From NCBI GenBank assembly GCA_951394405.1, contig OX596336.1, forward strand, positions 2,356,001-2,420,000: a stretch of DNA of 64,000 nt, in the 5' to 3' direction. The DNA comes from Coprinellus micaceus (lineage: Eukaryota > Basidiomycota > Agaricomycetes > Agaricales > Psathyrellaceae). Positions 1-12,225 of the stretch are shown in pieces; the first letter of the stretch is position 1; each line of letters opens with the position of its first letter. A program made the position numbers and the translations under genes. Under the pieces are notes generated by a model. That model did no database searches and was not told the DNA's origin. It was given only the letters and a program-made list of their open reading frames with translations.

Positions 1-37
1 ATCTTCCAGCTTGCTACCTTCAACATCCCCGTCACCC

Positions 38-1047
38 ATGCTTCAGGCCAGCTCGCGATGTAGTAGAAGATTATTGGCGGTCGGGGCCCTGAATAAATCG
101 TTGGGATGCATTTATTCAGCTAGGGCGGTCTGTCCCTCTTGCTCCACGCGTCGATTCCACGCGAACCCCTCGCCCGGCCCTTCGATACCAACTTCCACTG
201 ACATTCAAAAGAACCATGGTCCAAGACCCTACTGGAATCCGCCTCGTCTTCCGAAGCCCGCTTTTCCCAAAAGGACCATCCTCATTAAAGGATGGACACC
301 GTTCAACAACATGGTGGAGGTGTTCGCGGTCCTCCGCGCCGTAGAGGAGAAGTACGGGACCATTGTTGAATACGTCGTTTCAAGGGTGCGCTCGTTGCCC
401 TTATCCCACTTACGATATGCTGAAGAAACACATCATAGGACTTTGAGATGCCAGAGAAACCCTTTGCCATGATCTTCGCCGCGTTCGCAGACGCAGCATC
501 CTTCAAGCGTGTCCCTACCACAGGAACGGAGCTTGCCGTCCCTGCACCATCATACAACGCGAAACCGGGTGGAGTTGGCTGGGACGATATTGAGAGTTTG
601 TTGTCTGAAGCAGACCGCGACCCGGACTATGACAATAAACATAGTTTCCCGCTCTCGGACCGACCAGTTCACGCCCAGAAGCATATCTTCGTGAGGGTCA
701 GTGCTGCAAGTACGCGCCCCGCTCCTTCTTGATCTCGAGTTGTATCAAATGCTCACGCTTTATCAGAGAAGGAAATATCATCCAACCCCTTGCCTGTAGC
801 CAACGCCCCCAGTCCCGAGATGCAGAGGCAGGTTGCGGAAAAGTTCTTGCAGTGGGCAGAAACGAACAAGCGGCTGAGGCCCATGAGCAGCGACCATGTC
901 ATCAACGAAAGGGAGCTGTTCGGGGTGTCTGAGCTGGACAATGTCCGTTTGCGGGCGGCCATGCGTTGGGTTGGAAAGGCTTTGGGCAAGCGGACGTCTT
1001 TCGAAACGTACCCACACACCAGCGATGTCGAGGAGATAGCACCGTAG
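38..1047 (+). CDS. Conserved unknown, probable mitochondrial protein
   Basis: I do not recognise a named family. The first ATG of the frame is at 38. Three exons fit (38-385, 439-696, about 769-1047), giving roughly 294 residues. The first 55 or so residues are rich in Arg, Ser and Ala and almost free of acidic residues (MLQASSRCSRRLLAVGALNK...), as in a mitochondrial presequence. The mature part has a short beta-type segment (RTILIKGWTPFNNMVEVFAV), then an acidic middle around the exon 2 end and a helical C-terminus (QVAEKFLQWAETNKRL). It reads like a conserved small mitochondrial protein, but that rests on composition only. The third-exon acceptor is uncertain by two bases (AG at 765-766 or 767-768; the latter keeps frame). 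The 5' neighbour is outside the window, so an upstream exon cannot be excluded. Confidence 0.6.
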
Positions 1048-1340
1048 TTGATTATGTAATGTCTAAAGCTTCCGCAGTGAATCGCGCTCGAAGTTTGCTC
1101 GAGACCACCACTCAGAAGACTCGACGACGTCCGGCACTTCAAGACGAAAAATGGGCTCCACCAGGTGAGAGAACGTCGCTATGTCGGTCAGGGAGCATCT
1201 GGCGTCGGTTTGGGCCCGGAATGCGGGGTGCAGGTGGATGGATGCTTGGGGAGCAAGTGGGGATGACGATCTGAAGGATTTGGGGAAACCTCTGCAAAGA
1301 CCCCCTCCCGCCTCCAACTTGTGCTGACGAAGGATCCGTC

Positions 1341-1830
1341 ATGTCTAGGTTGTACAGCAAGGGCCGTATCTTGGGACACAAGCGCGCTAAGCGCAACACG
1401 AGGCCCAACACCACCCTTGTCCAGATCGAGGGTGTGAGCACCAAGGAGGAGGCTCAGTTCTACCTCGGCAAGGTGCGCAAATCTACTCGTCGAAACCCTG
1501 GGTATTTCCTGACATGAGCTTTAGCGCGTCGCCTACGTTTACAAGGCCAAGCGGGAGATCCAGGGCTCCAAGGTCCGCGTCATCTGGGGGTGGGTGTAGC
1601 TTCCCTCGTAGCCCAAATCCCAGCTCTAACCCGCCACCTCCAATTCTATAGCCGCATCTCCAGGTCACACGGTTCTTCCGGTGTTGTCAAGTCAAAATTC
1701 CGCTCCAACATCCCTCCCCATGCCTTCGGCGCCAGCGTCCGTGTGGTATGTCGCCCTCTTCTCGAAAGCCCAACGTCCCACTGATGAGACGCCTGCCTTT
1801 ACCTAGATGTTGTACCCCTCCAACATCTAA
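1341..1830 (+). CDS. RPL33: 60S ribosomal protein eL33 (L35A family)
   Basis: Structural protein of the large ribosomal subunit. Four exons (1341-1472, 1525-1589, 1652-1745, 1807-1830) join in frame to 104 residues, close to the usual 105-110. Diagnostic eL33 stretches are visible: RLYSKGRILGHKRAKRN at the start, VSTKEEAQFYLGKRVAYVYK in the middle, GSKVRVIWGRISRSHG, VVKSKFRSNIPPHAFGASVRV and the invariant LYPSNI tail. The final exon codes only for MLYPSNI. The N-terminus is a few residues shorter than in yeast; ATG 1341 directly precedes the conserved RLYSKGR, so I prefer it. Introns are 52, 62 and 61 bp. No intronic snoRNA was seen. Confidence 0.95.
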
Positions 1831-2348
1831 ATGCCTTTATACGCATGCATTTGCCCCCTTCCCCTTCCATACATATGTCCCAATATGATATGTACGCATG
1901 AGCCCACGCCCGTCGATTCCCAATGCAAAACTCGTGAGAGGCTACACTACAGTTTGGGGCTCTTCGCCCTCTCTCTGGATCTGGTCTCTTGGTGCTCTGA
2001 AATCTACACCGTTTAGCAGCAACATCCGCCCCAGCAAACTCAATAGGAAACGCAAGTGCAACAACAGGCCCATAATCCGAAAGCGCCTGGCCTTTTGAGG
2101 GCATGAAGCTGGTTTTGGGTTCGTGGTTTACGACGTTAAATGAGATATCGGTCGACAGATTCGCTCTACACTTCCAGAGTTGATCCTGAGGAGAGCACTC
2201 GTTTGCACGCGATCACATGGAGATCATACCGGTGTTCCATAAACAGTGTCGTGGCCCACGAGCTCGCGAGCCCCGGATCTTGCAAGCGTGCATCCCGGAC
2301 TCTGAGCCCTCCTGTCCAATACTTTCATCTGCCCACGTAACCACCACA
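1831..2348. other. Intergenic: eL33 3' end and glutaryl-CoA dehydrogenase promoter
   Basis: No gene seen. It holds the 3' region of eL33 and the 5' region of the next gene. Open frames here are short and lack protein-like composition. Confidence 0.5.
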
Positions 2349-4117
2349 ATGCTCGCCTTTGCTCGATCCCAGCGTCTTTTGGCGCGCTCGGTCCGTCTCC
2401 AGACCCCAGCTGCAGCGCTGAGCAGACGAACAGCTTCGAGTCAGTCCCTGCCCACTCGATGTCATCCGAGGCTCGCGTTCTGACACCCCTTTCCCCAGCC
2501 ACGGTCGAATATGATTGGGAGGTGAATGCTGAAGCGCAAGAGTCCCATAAATCTGCTAATAAGTCGACTCCAGGACCCTCTCAACCTTGAATCGAACCTG
2601 ACGGAAGATGAGGTCGCTATCCGGTGAGGTCCACGGGTGCACCACCTCAGTTAACCGATCGCTCATACTTTCTCCAGGGACATGGCTCGCTCGTACTGCC
2701 AAGTATGCCGTAGTGTACACAGGTCTCTCCCTTGTGCTGACGCTGTAAGCGTAGGACAATCTCATGCCTCGAGTTTTGAAAGGATGGAGAACGGAAGGTA
2801 TGTCCTTTCCTTGTCCGCTCCCTCCGCATCGGTGGGACCAACGCTATTCCGACTCAGAATTCGACTTCGACATCCTGCCCGAGATGGGGAAGCTTGGATT
2901 GCTTGGTCCCACTATCCAGGGTTATGGTTGCGCGGGAGCAACCAATGTTGCCTATGGCCTCGTTGCTCGGGAAATCGAGAGGTGCGTTAGATCCGGCAAT
3001 CCACAACCCCCGCTTACGGTATATACAGAGTAGACTCGGGATACCGGTCTACAGCTTCTGTCCAGTCGTCATTGGTTATGCATCCTATCGACGAGTTTGG
3101 AACAGAGGCACAGAAGGAGAAGTATCTGCCTAGGTTAGCCAAGGGAGAACTCATTGGTGCATTCGTGAGTTCGCCCTTCCACTTGCCCTTCGAGCTCCTC
3201 ACCATTGATCCCTTCCAACCTACAGGGATTGACCGAACCCAACCACGGCTCTGATCCTGCTGGTATGGAGACCACTGCTGAGGAAGTGGACGGTGGATTC
3301 GTTCTCAACGGTAGCAAAACTTGGATCACCAACGCTCCCGTCGCGTGAGTCTACACCCTTTCGAATCAGTCCGTCCAGCTCTCTCAGTAATGTCTTCTAG
3401 TGATGTCTTCATCATTTGGGCGCGGTGCAAGTGGGACAAGCGCGTCCGCGGGTTCATCCTTGAGAAGGGTATGAAAGGCTTGACCGCCCCGGCCATCAAG
3501 AACAAGGTCGCTCTCCGGGTCTCCGCAACCGGTTCCATATTCATGGACAACGTCTCCGTGCCCCACGACGCCCTTCTCCCAAAGTCGAAAGGCTTGGGCT
3601 CTGCATTTTCCTGCCTCAACTCTGCGAGGTATGGTATTTCATGGGGAGTCATGGGTGCACTTGAAGACTGCCTTTCCCGCACTCGCGAGTACGCGTTGGA
3701 ACGCAACCAGTTTAAGCGTCCCCTTGCATCGTTTCAGCTCGTTCAGAAGAAGTTCGCTGATGCGCACACTGAAATCGCCCTTGGTCTCCATTCCAGCTTG
3801 CAGGTTGGTAGGCTCAAGGACGAGGGCAAGGTCGCTCCCGAGATGATCAGTTTGGTGAAGAGGAACAACTGTGGCAAGGCTTTGGCCCACGCCAGGATCT
3901 TGATTGATATCCTTGGGGGTAACGCATCGTCGGATGAGTACCATGTGGGGAGGCATGTTGCCAACCTGCAAGTCACGAATACGTACGAAGGGACGAATGT
4001 GAGTATTTTCGTTATTGAATCCCCGATTTTGCACAAGCTAATTCGCTGGGTGGCGTTCAGGACATCCATGCTCTCATCCTGGGTAAGGCGATTACCGGCC
4101 TCCCGGCATTCGCATGA
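2349..4117 (+). CDS. GCDH: Glutaryl-CoA dehydrogenase, mitochondrial
   Basis: FAD-dependent acyl-CoA dehydrogenase that oxidises and decarboxylates glutaryl-CoA to crotonyl-CoA in lysine and tryptophan degradation in the mitochondrial matrix. ATG 2349 opens an Arg/Ala/Ser presequence ([20 protein letters not shown]). After several short introns the mature protein shows [35 protein letters not shown] and [16 protein letters not shown], the last being typical of this subfamily. Next come [10 protein letters not shown] (flavin/substrate motif) and [17 protein letters not shown]. The C-terminal helical domain ends with [19 protein letters not shown], where the Glu of YEGT is the catalytic base in this family. 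The large exon 3401-3997 carries most of the beta and C-terminal domains. The gene looks intact, and the frame closes at TGA 4115-4117. Confidence 0.93.
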
Positions 4118-4490
4118 GCTCTACCCCCTGCTATGTAACAGAGCTTGAGAGCTTTGAAGACAGACTAGATACGATGCACTATTTACCCCCAAATATAACC
4201 GCTGTGTGGGTCAGTGTGTTTCTGGACACGCCTAGACAACGGCGAGTTTCTGGGCGCTACAACCGGGCGCTTATGACTGAGCAAGATGGTGCAGTTGGGA
4301 CCTCGGGACAGGAGGACAACTTCAAGGCACAGATAAACGCCCATGATGGCGGAACTCTAAACTTGCAGGAGCACCGTCAATGGCCACCGGTCACCGCCAC
4401 CTCCTTTCCATGGCGTGACGTCGATGTTCATGAACGCACAGACTCAAATCGGGGTACGAGCGGAGGCAGCCTCTTCATACCAGAACTACG
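4118..4490. other. Intergenic, nothing recognised
   Basis: Spacer between glutaryl-CoA dehydrogenase and the DNA polymerase gene. An open frame starts near 4114 and runs into the polymerase 5' region, but its composition looks like leader sequence. Confidence 0.4.
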
Positions 4491-6890
4491 ATGCCCTCCC
4501 GCCGGCGTCCCGCGTCACCGAGCACCTCCTACGATACCGAGCGTGACAGTCCTGGACCGAACAGGAAACGCCCACGGCTCAGGTCCAATACCCCCGCAGG
4601 AATGCAATCTGAAGATTACTCCTCAGCTGAGGAGCCGAGGCTATTGAAAGTTTACATCGTTCAGGCCAAGCTGGACGCGGATACGATTACAGAGCTGTAT
4701 CACGCCATCGAGGGCTTTGCGCTCAAAGACGGTAATTCAGATGAGCGCGCCCTTCAGCTCAAACTGTGCCCCGAAGTAATGGATGCAGATGTGGTCCTGA
4801 CAGCGGTTCGTATGAGGAAGAGGTTCGAGAGGCACGTCGATTGGAAAATTGCGGTACGGGTGTTCCATTGCGTGTTGCTTCGTTTGGGTACTGACTAGGC
4901 ATAGAAACAAAAGGCGATCGTGACTCCGGACTGGCTCAGAGACTCTAAGAAAGAAGGTCGACCACTACCATGTGGCGACTACGCAGCTCTTCCAGAGCTA
5001 GAGGAAGAGACGGCTGAGAATTGCCCAGACCAAGAGTGCCCAGCCTGCGACAAGCCTCACTCACCCTCGCACAAACCGCGATCGTCTCCTACCAACAGTA
5101 GCGTTGCTTCACCTGCACCTCGAGCCTCTTTGGGCGTCGCACCAACTGTGAAACCGACAGATGCAACCGTGTTCAACAATTGGGGCGCAAAATACGCGGT
5201 GCAGCGAGCCTCTCCTCTCGTGTGTCCAAACCAGGGTCTGGCGAATGAGCTCAGTATTCTGTGTCACGACAGGGAACTTGAGGGTTTGGCGAGGAATGCC
5301 CTCGCATATGAGAGGGCGATTGGCGTATGTTTGCCATCTAAAATGACATCCTGGCGTACTCACTTGACTTCAACCCGCAGATAGTCAAGTGTAGGTCAGC
5401 TCTTTGCCGCGCTCATGGCCTTCTGACCGTGCATACCAGCGTACCCGAAGGTTATCACTTCCGAGACCTTCAAATCCGACCTCGCCAAACTCCCCGGTTT
5501 AGGTGAAAAGACCCAGACCAAGGTAGGCTTCTGCCTACAGTCTTCTCTCTGGATCCACACTTCCCGTGGCTACTCTTTCCAGATCCTCGAGTACATCGAC
5601 CAAGGCTACATCAATGAGGCCCAAGCCATTCTGGCCTCAGAGCGCTACCAATGCCTATCCCTGTTCACCTCAATATACAACATTGGCCCAACCAAAGCTC
5701 GCCAATTATATGACATGGGGATGCGCACCATACCTGACCTCGAAAGATACTACGACATCCCACCCAAACCCGACCCGCAAAACGCGCGTCCGCCAGAAGA
5801 GGTTAACGAAGTACTCGAAAGGCTGGAGACGGCGAGTGGGTTCACGCCGAATGGGAAACCAATACGGGAGGAGAGAAGGACTTCGGAGTTGAGTGTCCCC
5901 GTGGCGATCGTGCTGAAGGATGAGTTGGATGTGCGAATTCCGAGGGCCGAGGTAGAGGAGATGAGGGATGTTGTGTTGAATGAGTTGGCAGAATTGCAGC
6001 CGGGGTGTGTGGGTACAGTCGTTGGAGGGTAAGTGCATCGATCTGGTCACTTTTTGCCCCCCTCCAATGTGGGTAATTACTAAATGCATTCCAGTTACCG
6101 ACGAGGAAAACCCATGAGTAACGATGTGGATATCGTTATCAGCCATCCGGACTATATGAAGGGCAAGGATATTATACCAGGACTCTGTAAACGTCTAACA
6201 GCCCAACTCTACCAGAAAGGTGAGCACTTCACCTTTTATGGATTGGCCACTTGCTCATGAATGTCCTGTTTACTGCAGGGCTCGTAACTCACGTCATGCG
6301 TACGTCCCTCTCTCTTCCACTACGCATCCTCATCGTGCCCCGCAGACCTGTCCGGCTTCCACGCCCATAACGCACTCAGAGAAGAGCACTGGGACTCCCT
6401 CGAGAAAGCTCTCACCGTGTTCAAGCTGCCACCGTCCGAGGATAACGCCATTCGCATACACAGACGAGTCGACCTCATTTTCGCGCTGCCCGAGTCGTAT
6501 TGGACTGCTGTGATTGGATGGTACGTAGTCGAATCCATTGTGAGATCTGTCGGGAGTCGTTGCTGAGGTGGCCGTTGAAGGTCTGGATCAAAAATGTTTC
6601 AGAGGGATTTGAGGTTGTGGGCTAAACGAGAGAAGTGAGCCCTCGTTCACTTTGCCGGTTGACTGTATGCTCTTAAAAGCTCACTTTGAACTTAGGGGGA
6701 TGAAATTCGATAGCGTAGGGTTGTAAGTACCGCTATGTCATTTTGCTCGCTACGTCTCACCAACATGTTCTTTACTTCCAGAACTCGGCGTCACGACTCG
6801 AAACGGTTCTTGCCCAAGACCGAAGAGGAAGTGTTCCAGATACTGGGGTTGCCTTGGATAGACCCCACCATGCGTAACGCAGATGCATAG
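4491..6890 (+). CDS. Family X DNA polymerase with BRCT domain (Pol4/Pol mu/lambda type)
   Basis: Gap-filling polymerase expected to act in non-homologous end joining and base excision repair in the nucleus. About eleven exons give roughly 600-620 residues. Order: a basic Ser/Pro-rich N-terminus with an NLS-like NRKRPRLR; a BRCT domain from about residue 45 to 150 (LLKVYIVQAKL ... IVTPDWLRDSKKEGR); a Pro/Ser linker; the 8-kDa helix-hairpin-helix region (NELSILCHDRELEG, DLAKLPGLGEKTQTKILEYI, SIYNIGPTKARQLYDMGMRT); then the palm. Catalytic aspartates appear as GGYRRGKPMSNDVDIVISHP (D-x-D) and RRVDLIFALPE (third Asp). The motif after it reads VIGWSGSKMFQRDLRLW, with Gly-Trp as in Pol mu/TdT where Pol lambda has Tyr-Phe. 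The C-terminus LPKTEEEVFQILGLPWIDP is the usual family X end. All catalytic residues are present. Confidence 0.92.
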
Positions 6891-7574
6891 CTCATAAGAC
6901 GCGTGCTTGAAGGGGCATTTCGGCGTCACTCGGAGTTTCACTCACGACGTACAAAGCGCACAATTGATTGGAGAAAACGTGGGCGAGTTGGCCTTGAGCT
7001 TTGAGCTCGGTCGGGATGTATGTAATTGATAGATGTAACGAATCTGGAGAGGTGAGCTTCGAGTGGGTTCTTCCAAGCAACCGGTCCGTTGGTAGTAACG
7101 TCGGGGTTTGTGTGCTCCTGAGTTAGCGTTCTTGGAGAACCGCCCCGGTCCTCTTCCAGTGAGCCCCGCAAAGCACACCCCAATGCGATGCTCGTCTGGG
7201 ATTCATTTCGGCAACATTGACTCGGGAACCATGCCAGATCCCATGAAAGAGGTCCCAGAGATACCACTGGCGTACTAATTAGCATCCATCAAAGGCTAGT
7301 TCATCTTATCCTTATCTAAATGAGGCGGAGATCGTGGTGGCGAGCCTCGCGGGGTGTGACAGTACCAGGGGAAAAACGCGGTGGGGGATGCGAGGTATAC
7401 ACCCATTCAGAACCACGGTAGAACCCGAGTTGTGGGGGAGCCCAGAGAGTCCGATAACTCGAAGGTTGCAAGGGGCTCTAAGCGTGAGAACACCTGGTGT
7501 GACCAATTCCGGAGAGATTTTGAATGCCTCTTTACTTCACCCATTCCTTTCCTCCTCCTTAGCCCTCATCCACC
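6891..7574. other. Intergenic, nothing recognised
   Basis: Polymerase 3' end and NMN adenylyltransferase promoter. Several minus-strand open frames of 60-115 codons overlap here, but none has a recognisable domain or consistent splice signals. A short pyrimidine-rich run (about 7540-7573) precedes the next ATG. Confidence 0.4.
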
Positions 7575-8793
7575 ATGGCCTCCTCCTCAGGATATGTCAC
7601 AGAAGCCTTCACCAACCCTCCCAATTACTCGTTCCCCCACCATCACCTACAACGGGTCATGAAGGACTCCAACAAAGCCCCCATCGTCCTCGTCGCTTGC
7701 GGATCCTTCAGCCCAGTCACCTATCTGCACCTGCGCATGTTCGAGATGGCCAAGGACTTTGCACGTCACAGTACAGAGTTCGAGATTGTCGGGACCTACC
7801 TAAGTCCTGTCTCGGACATGTACAAGAAGCCGGGGCTCTTGAACTCTCGCCATCGGTGAGTTGAGTCTCTGTACACCCCTGACTCCAACGCAATCGCAAC
7901 CCGATTTATCGCGGCCTATGTCGCTATGAGCTGCGGCTAGGCCTGCCAGGTTGCTACGCTCTATCACCCCTCTTTCCCTGACACTTTCGGTTAACAGCAC
8001 CGACGCCGTGCCGAATGACGTGCTTCAGCCGCTTCTGCTTCCCTTGCTTTGGAATCTGCGTCGCTGACTACGAAAATCACGCAGGGTGAACATGTGTAAT
8101 CTCGCGGCGGAGGACTCTGGGACCACATTGATGATCGATTCATGGGAGGCTTTCCAAGCGTACCAGCGCACGGCTATCGTGCTCGACCACTTTGACTACG
8201 AGGTTAATACTGTGCTGGGAGGTGTGCAGACCGAGGAAGGTGAACACCGCAACGTCCGCATCATGCTCCTCGCTGGGTCAGATCTCATTAGCACCATGAG
8301 CGAGCCAGGTGTTTGGAGTTATACTGATGCAAGTGCCCTTATCATCCTTACCTGGGTTACACCGTTAACTCCTGCACATTAGCTGGACCATATTCTGGGG
8401 AGGTATGGTTGCTTCATTATTGAGCGGGCGGGCTCTGGTATGGAGCAAGCAACGGATGCCTTGTCCAAGTGGCGGCACAACATCTATCTCATCAGCCAAC
8501 TCATCCAGAACGATGTCTCGAGCACGAAGGTCGGAACGCACATCCTCCCATGATCTGATCGGCCTTGCTGACCTTAATGTCAATAGGTGCGGCTTTTCCT
8601 CCGCAGGGGTCTATCGGTTCGCTACCTTCTGCCGAACTCGGTGGTTGATTACATCGAACAAAATGGGCTCTATCTCGACGAGAATTCGCTCAGCTCCCCA
8701 ACCCCCTCTGATAAGGGCAAAGACAAGGAACCCGTCAAGAACGAGCCTTCCTCACAGTCGTCACAGTCACAATTGACGAGCACCGGGTGCTAG
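7575..8793 (+). CDS. NMA1: Nicotinamide/nicotinate mononucleotide adenylyltransferase
   Basis: Joins NMN (or NaMN) to AMP from ATP to make NAD(+) or its deamido form, the last common step of NAD synthesis. Exons join across GT-AG introns. Exon 1 carries the nucleotidyltransferase signature LVACGSFSPVTYLHLRMFEM, the (H/T)xxH version being TYLH. Exon 2 has VNMCNLAAEDSGTTLMIDSW and VRIMLLAGSDLI. Later exons show GCFIIERAGSG and the second ATP-binding motif DVSSTKVRLFLRRGLSVRYL (SSTxxR) followed by LPNSVVDYIEQNGLY. A Ser/Gln/Lys-rich tail follows. The first intron (about 7858-8084) is around 227 bp, three to four times the local norm. ATG 7575 is the first in frame and gives the expected N-terminal extension before the signature. 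Confidence 0.93.
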
Positions 8794-9943
8794 AAACCTT
8801 CTCTGCGTTTGCTTCTATCTCCTTAGACGCTTTTGCGTATACCCTACAGGTCCTGCCCCTTTTCCAAACGGGTTTACTGTCGTTCAGCCCTTCCTTGACC
8901 CGTGGGTCCGACCGACTCTGATGCCTCAAAAGCTCACGCACTTCTCGCGGAGAAACGGCTTGCTGCGACTGGTCGCGGTGAAGTGAAGGAGAAGAGGACG
9001 AAGATGGACAGAAACACACCTTCTCTTCGATCCGAATGATAGACTGGATCTCCGTTTCTTTTCGCCGTCGTTGTAAAACCCAACCAGATGGACTCCTCCC
9101 CCATTTGCGTGTGAGGGTATATCTCTGTATCTCTATTGACCTATCCTTACTTTGGTTTTTCCTGTAATAATTCAAGGGTGTATTTTATCATGGACATGTC
9201 TAGCCGCCACTCCCAACCTACCTCAACTTGGTTAACAGCGTTTATTGTCGTGTCGTTCAGAGACACTGGAGTTTGCTCGCACTACCCCTATTTCGGACCA
9301 ACAGCAGTCGACGCGACGCGCCTTCTACCTAGACCACCACGTATGACCGTTAGAGGCCTTCACCCTTGCGCGGACAGTCGCTTCCGCAACGCAAATCAAG
9401 CGTGTCTATTCTTGATTCTAAAATTTCTTGCTACCCATGCGTCTCTAAATGCTTGAAGGAACCGAGTCAGCGTCGTTCAACTTTCAATGACGGTCAATGA
9501 GCCAGCGAGAATAGGTGGAGCGTCGAGCAAGCGGAACGCGCGGAGAACATATATCACTCACCCGTGGTCCTCGCGCTTATCCGCTGTGCTGGCAAGGTAT
9601 GTGGTGTGCAGTGCGTGCTCAGCGTCATTGTCAACGATCGACGGCGGCGACGATGCGTCACTCGCGCTTCACGCAGATCCACCTTCAGACGGCCCTTGAA
9701 GAGATTCAGGGCCTGTTGCCTAATACTGAACGTGCGTAGTGGCTTTTCTCATACTCCTTCGACGTAGCTAACTGCCCTTGTGCGTAAAAGGTTTATCTGC
9801 TGCCAAACTGGCCGAGCGAGGATGAATAGGAAGAGATGCAGCAGGTTCCTGGTCTGAATTAACTGGTCGACGGTGTCAACAATCCACCATTAAAAGGGCG
9901 CAGTCCCTCTGTGTTCACTCAGATTAAAGTCCCCCTTCTACCC
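8794..9943. other. Intergenic 1.15 kb, nothing recognised
   Basis: Holds the 3' end of the NMN adenylyltransferase gene and the promoter of the first MFS transporter. Small open frames around 9136-9767 overlap each other on the same strand and look random. No repeat or RNA gene was recognised. Confidence 0.4.
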
Positions 9944-12225
9944 ATGGAAACTGGAGTCGACGACAAGGCTATCCAAGCCCAGGCAGGCTTCCTCGAAGAA
10001 GCTCCACCTGCTTATCCCCTGGCCGCTGAAGACCGCGTCCAGAAGCAGTTCATTAAGGGCACCATGTTGGTAACCTGCTTGCGTCTCCTGCGGACTCTCT
10101 ACTGACCGCAGTCTCGTCAACGTAGCCGACGCGTCGATTTGTACATCCTCCCTCTCTTAGGTGCACTCTACTCGGTATGCGTCATTGACCGCAACAACCT
10201 TGGCATGGCCCGCGTCGCGGGTATGGACCACGACTTGGTCAGTTTGCTGTAGACCTCGGCTTTGGAATTCCGGTTCATACTATGCTGTTCAGAAACTGGG
10301 CGTCGGTGCGCGGTACAGCATTGTCTCATCCCTCTTCTTCATCCCCTATATCCTGCTCCAGCTGCCAAGCAACATTGTTCTCCGCAAAGTCGGTGTCATC
10401 AACTGGCTGACATTCTGCGTCGCGACCTGGGGAGTGGTACAGTTATCTATGGGGTTTATCAAGTCCTGGGGCACACTCGCTCTCTGTCGGACTCTTTTAG
10501 GCATCCTTGAGGTATGTGCCTGTCCCAATGAATTGGCTGTGATGTCAGGAGGGATCACCCACCACTCCGTTTTCCCTGGACTGTTCTGACTGGCTCAATT
10601 CACTCTCCCGCTCAGGCTGGCTTTTTTCCAGGGATTGTTTTTATTATCACCACGTGGTAAACCAGGGTCTACAGTTGTTCCATTTTCGTGCGTAGCCTGA
10701 CGCCTAGAATGCAGGTACACCCGGCACGAGGTACAACAAAGGTCAGCACCCTTGCTTGGTGGTAGTACCCATTATGGTGGTGGTGGGCGCGTCATTGGAT
10801 CGCTTACATTTTTCCAACCCTGTGCATAGGCTTGCGTCCTTCTACATCTCCTCTGTTATCCTTGGTGGGTTTAGCGCCGTACTCACCTACGCGATCACCC
10901 TGCTTGGGGGTGAACATGGAATCGCGGCATGGCGTTGGATCTTCGTGAGTGTACCATCCCGTCATTCCAAGCTGCATTCAATTTGACCCTTCCCGCACTT
11001 TACGTGTATGGAATCTAGATTGTGGAGGGTGTCATCACAATCGGTTTTGGAGTGATAGGGTGGTTCTTCCTTCCGGATTTTCCGGACCAGAACAGGATCC
11101 TTACCGCAGAGCAGACCGAGATCGTCTTATCCCGAGTGGAGACGGATCGAGGAGACTCTATTCCAGACGAGTTCACCGCCCAAAAGGTTTATGGTCACCT
11201 GCAAGACTGGAAGATCTGGGCTTTCGGTACGTGTTCCCGGCGTTCCATCAGACGAGATGTCGGTTTAGGCGCTCACGTATCGAACTGGTTAGGCCTCATG
11301 CACTTCTGCAGCACAATTCCTATATACGCTATCAAGTGAGCACATTATTAGCATGCACTCCGAATTCGACCTAGAACGTCCTAACGAGGACTCTGGGTAC
11401 ACCTAGCTTCTTCCTGACCAACATCCTCGTTGGGATGGGCTGGAGCATGAAAGCTGCGTTGTTGCTTGTGGGTCCACCATCTTCACTCCCTAAAACGAGC
11501 AACAGGAGGCTAACTGCTTGTGTGTATTGCTGTGGCGCCTTTTTGTGAAGAGCGCACCCCCGTTTATCGTCGCAGTGAGTTGGAATGTTGGATCTCAAAG
11601 TGAAACGGATCCGCTGACAGAGTGGGCGCTTGAAGGCCGCCAGTATTATGGTTTTTGCCTTCCTATCCGATCGGTACAAGCAGCGCGCTTTGACGATAGC
11701 GGTTCAAGCAACGGCCACTATTGTTGGGCTCCTTTTAGTCGGCTTTTCCCCTCGGCCTGCTTGGAAGTATGTTGGTACGTACATGATTTGGTCGGGTGAC
11801 CCTCCATGTCTAATCCTGCTTCCGTAGGCATATTCTTGGCCAATGCTGGCTCGGGAGGCTGTATCCCCGGAATCCTAGCATATGTTCGTGCACCCGCCCT
11901 CCCTACAAATTCCGTTAAAGATATTCTGACTGGTATGCCCATCCAGTCGTCGAACAACGTCGTGTCCCATAGCAAGCGTGGAGTCACAATGGCCGTGGTC
12001 ACCTCCTTTGGAGGGCTCGGAGGCGTTTTTGCGACGACGATCTTCCGCCAGGCGGACGCCCCCGGCTACCTGCCCGGGATCTACACGGCGCTCGGATGTC
12101 AAGTGCTTCTGCTACTCTTACTCGGGGTCACGACGGTCCATTTCAAAGAGAGGAACATACAGGTCCAGCAGTGCCCTCGCGCGGTACCGATCGAAGGCAA
12201 GGTCGGCTTTGAATATACCTTGTAG
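9944..12225 (+). CDS. MFS transporter, anion:cation symporter (Dal5/allantoate permease) family
   Basis: Plasma-membrane proton symporter of the fungal ACS group, which usually moves organic anions such as allantoate, nicotinate, vitamins or small carboxylates. The substrate cannot be read from sequence. ATG 9944 begins a hydrophilic N-terminus, then RRVDLYILPLLGALYSVCVI (TM1) and the DRNNLGMARVAGM loop typical of ACS. Further segments include RYSIVSSLFFIPYILLQLPS, INWLTFCVATWGVVQLSMGF, WRWIFIVEGVITIGFGVIGW and FLPDFPDQNRILTAEQ (central loop). The second half has FAFLSDRYKQRALTIAV and RGVTMAVVTSFGGLGGVFAT. Some ten short introns interrupt it, and every frame closes across GT-AG sites. The C-terminus EGKVGFEYTL matches the next gene's EGQEGFYYTL, showing that the two are paralogues. 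Confidence 0.85.
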
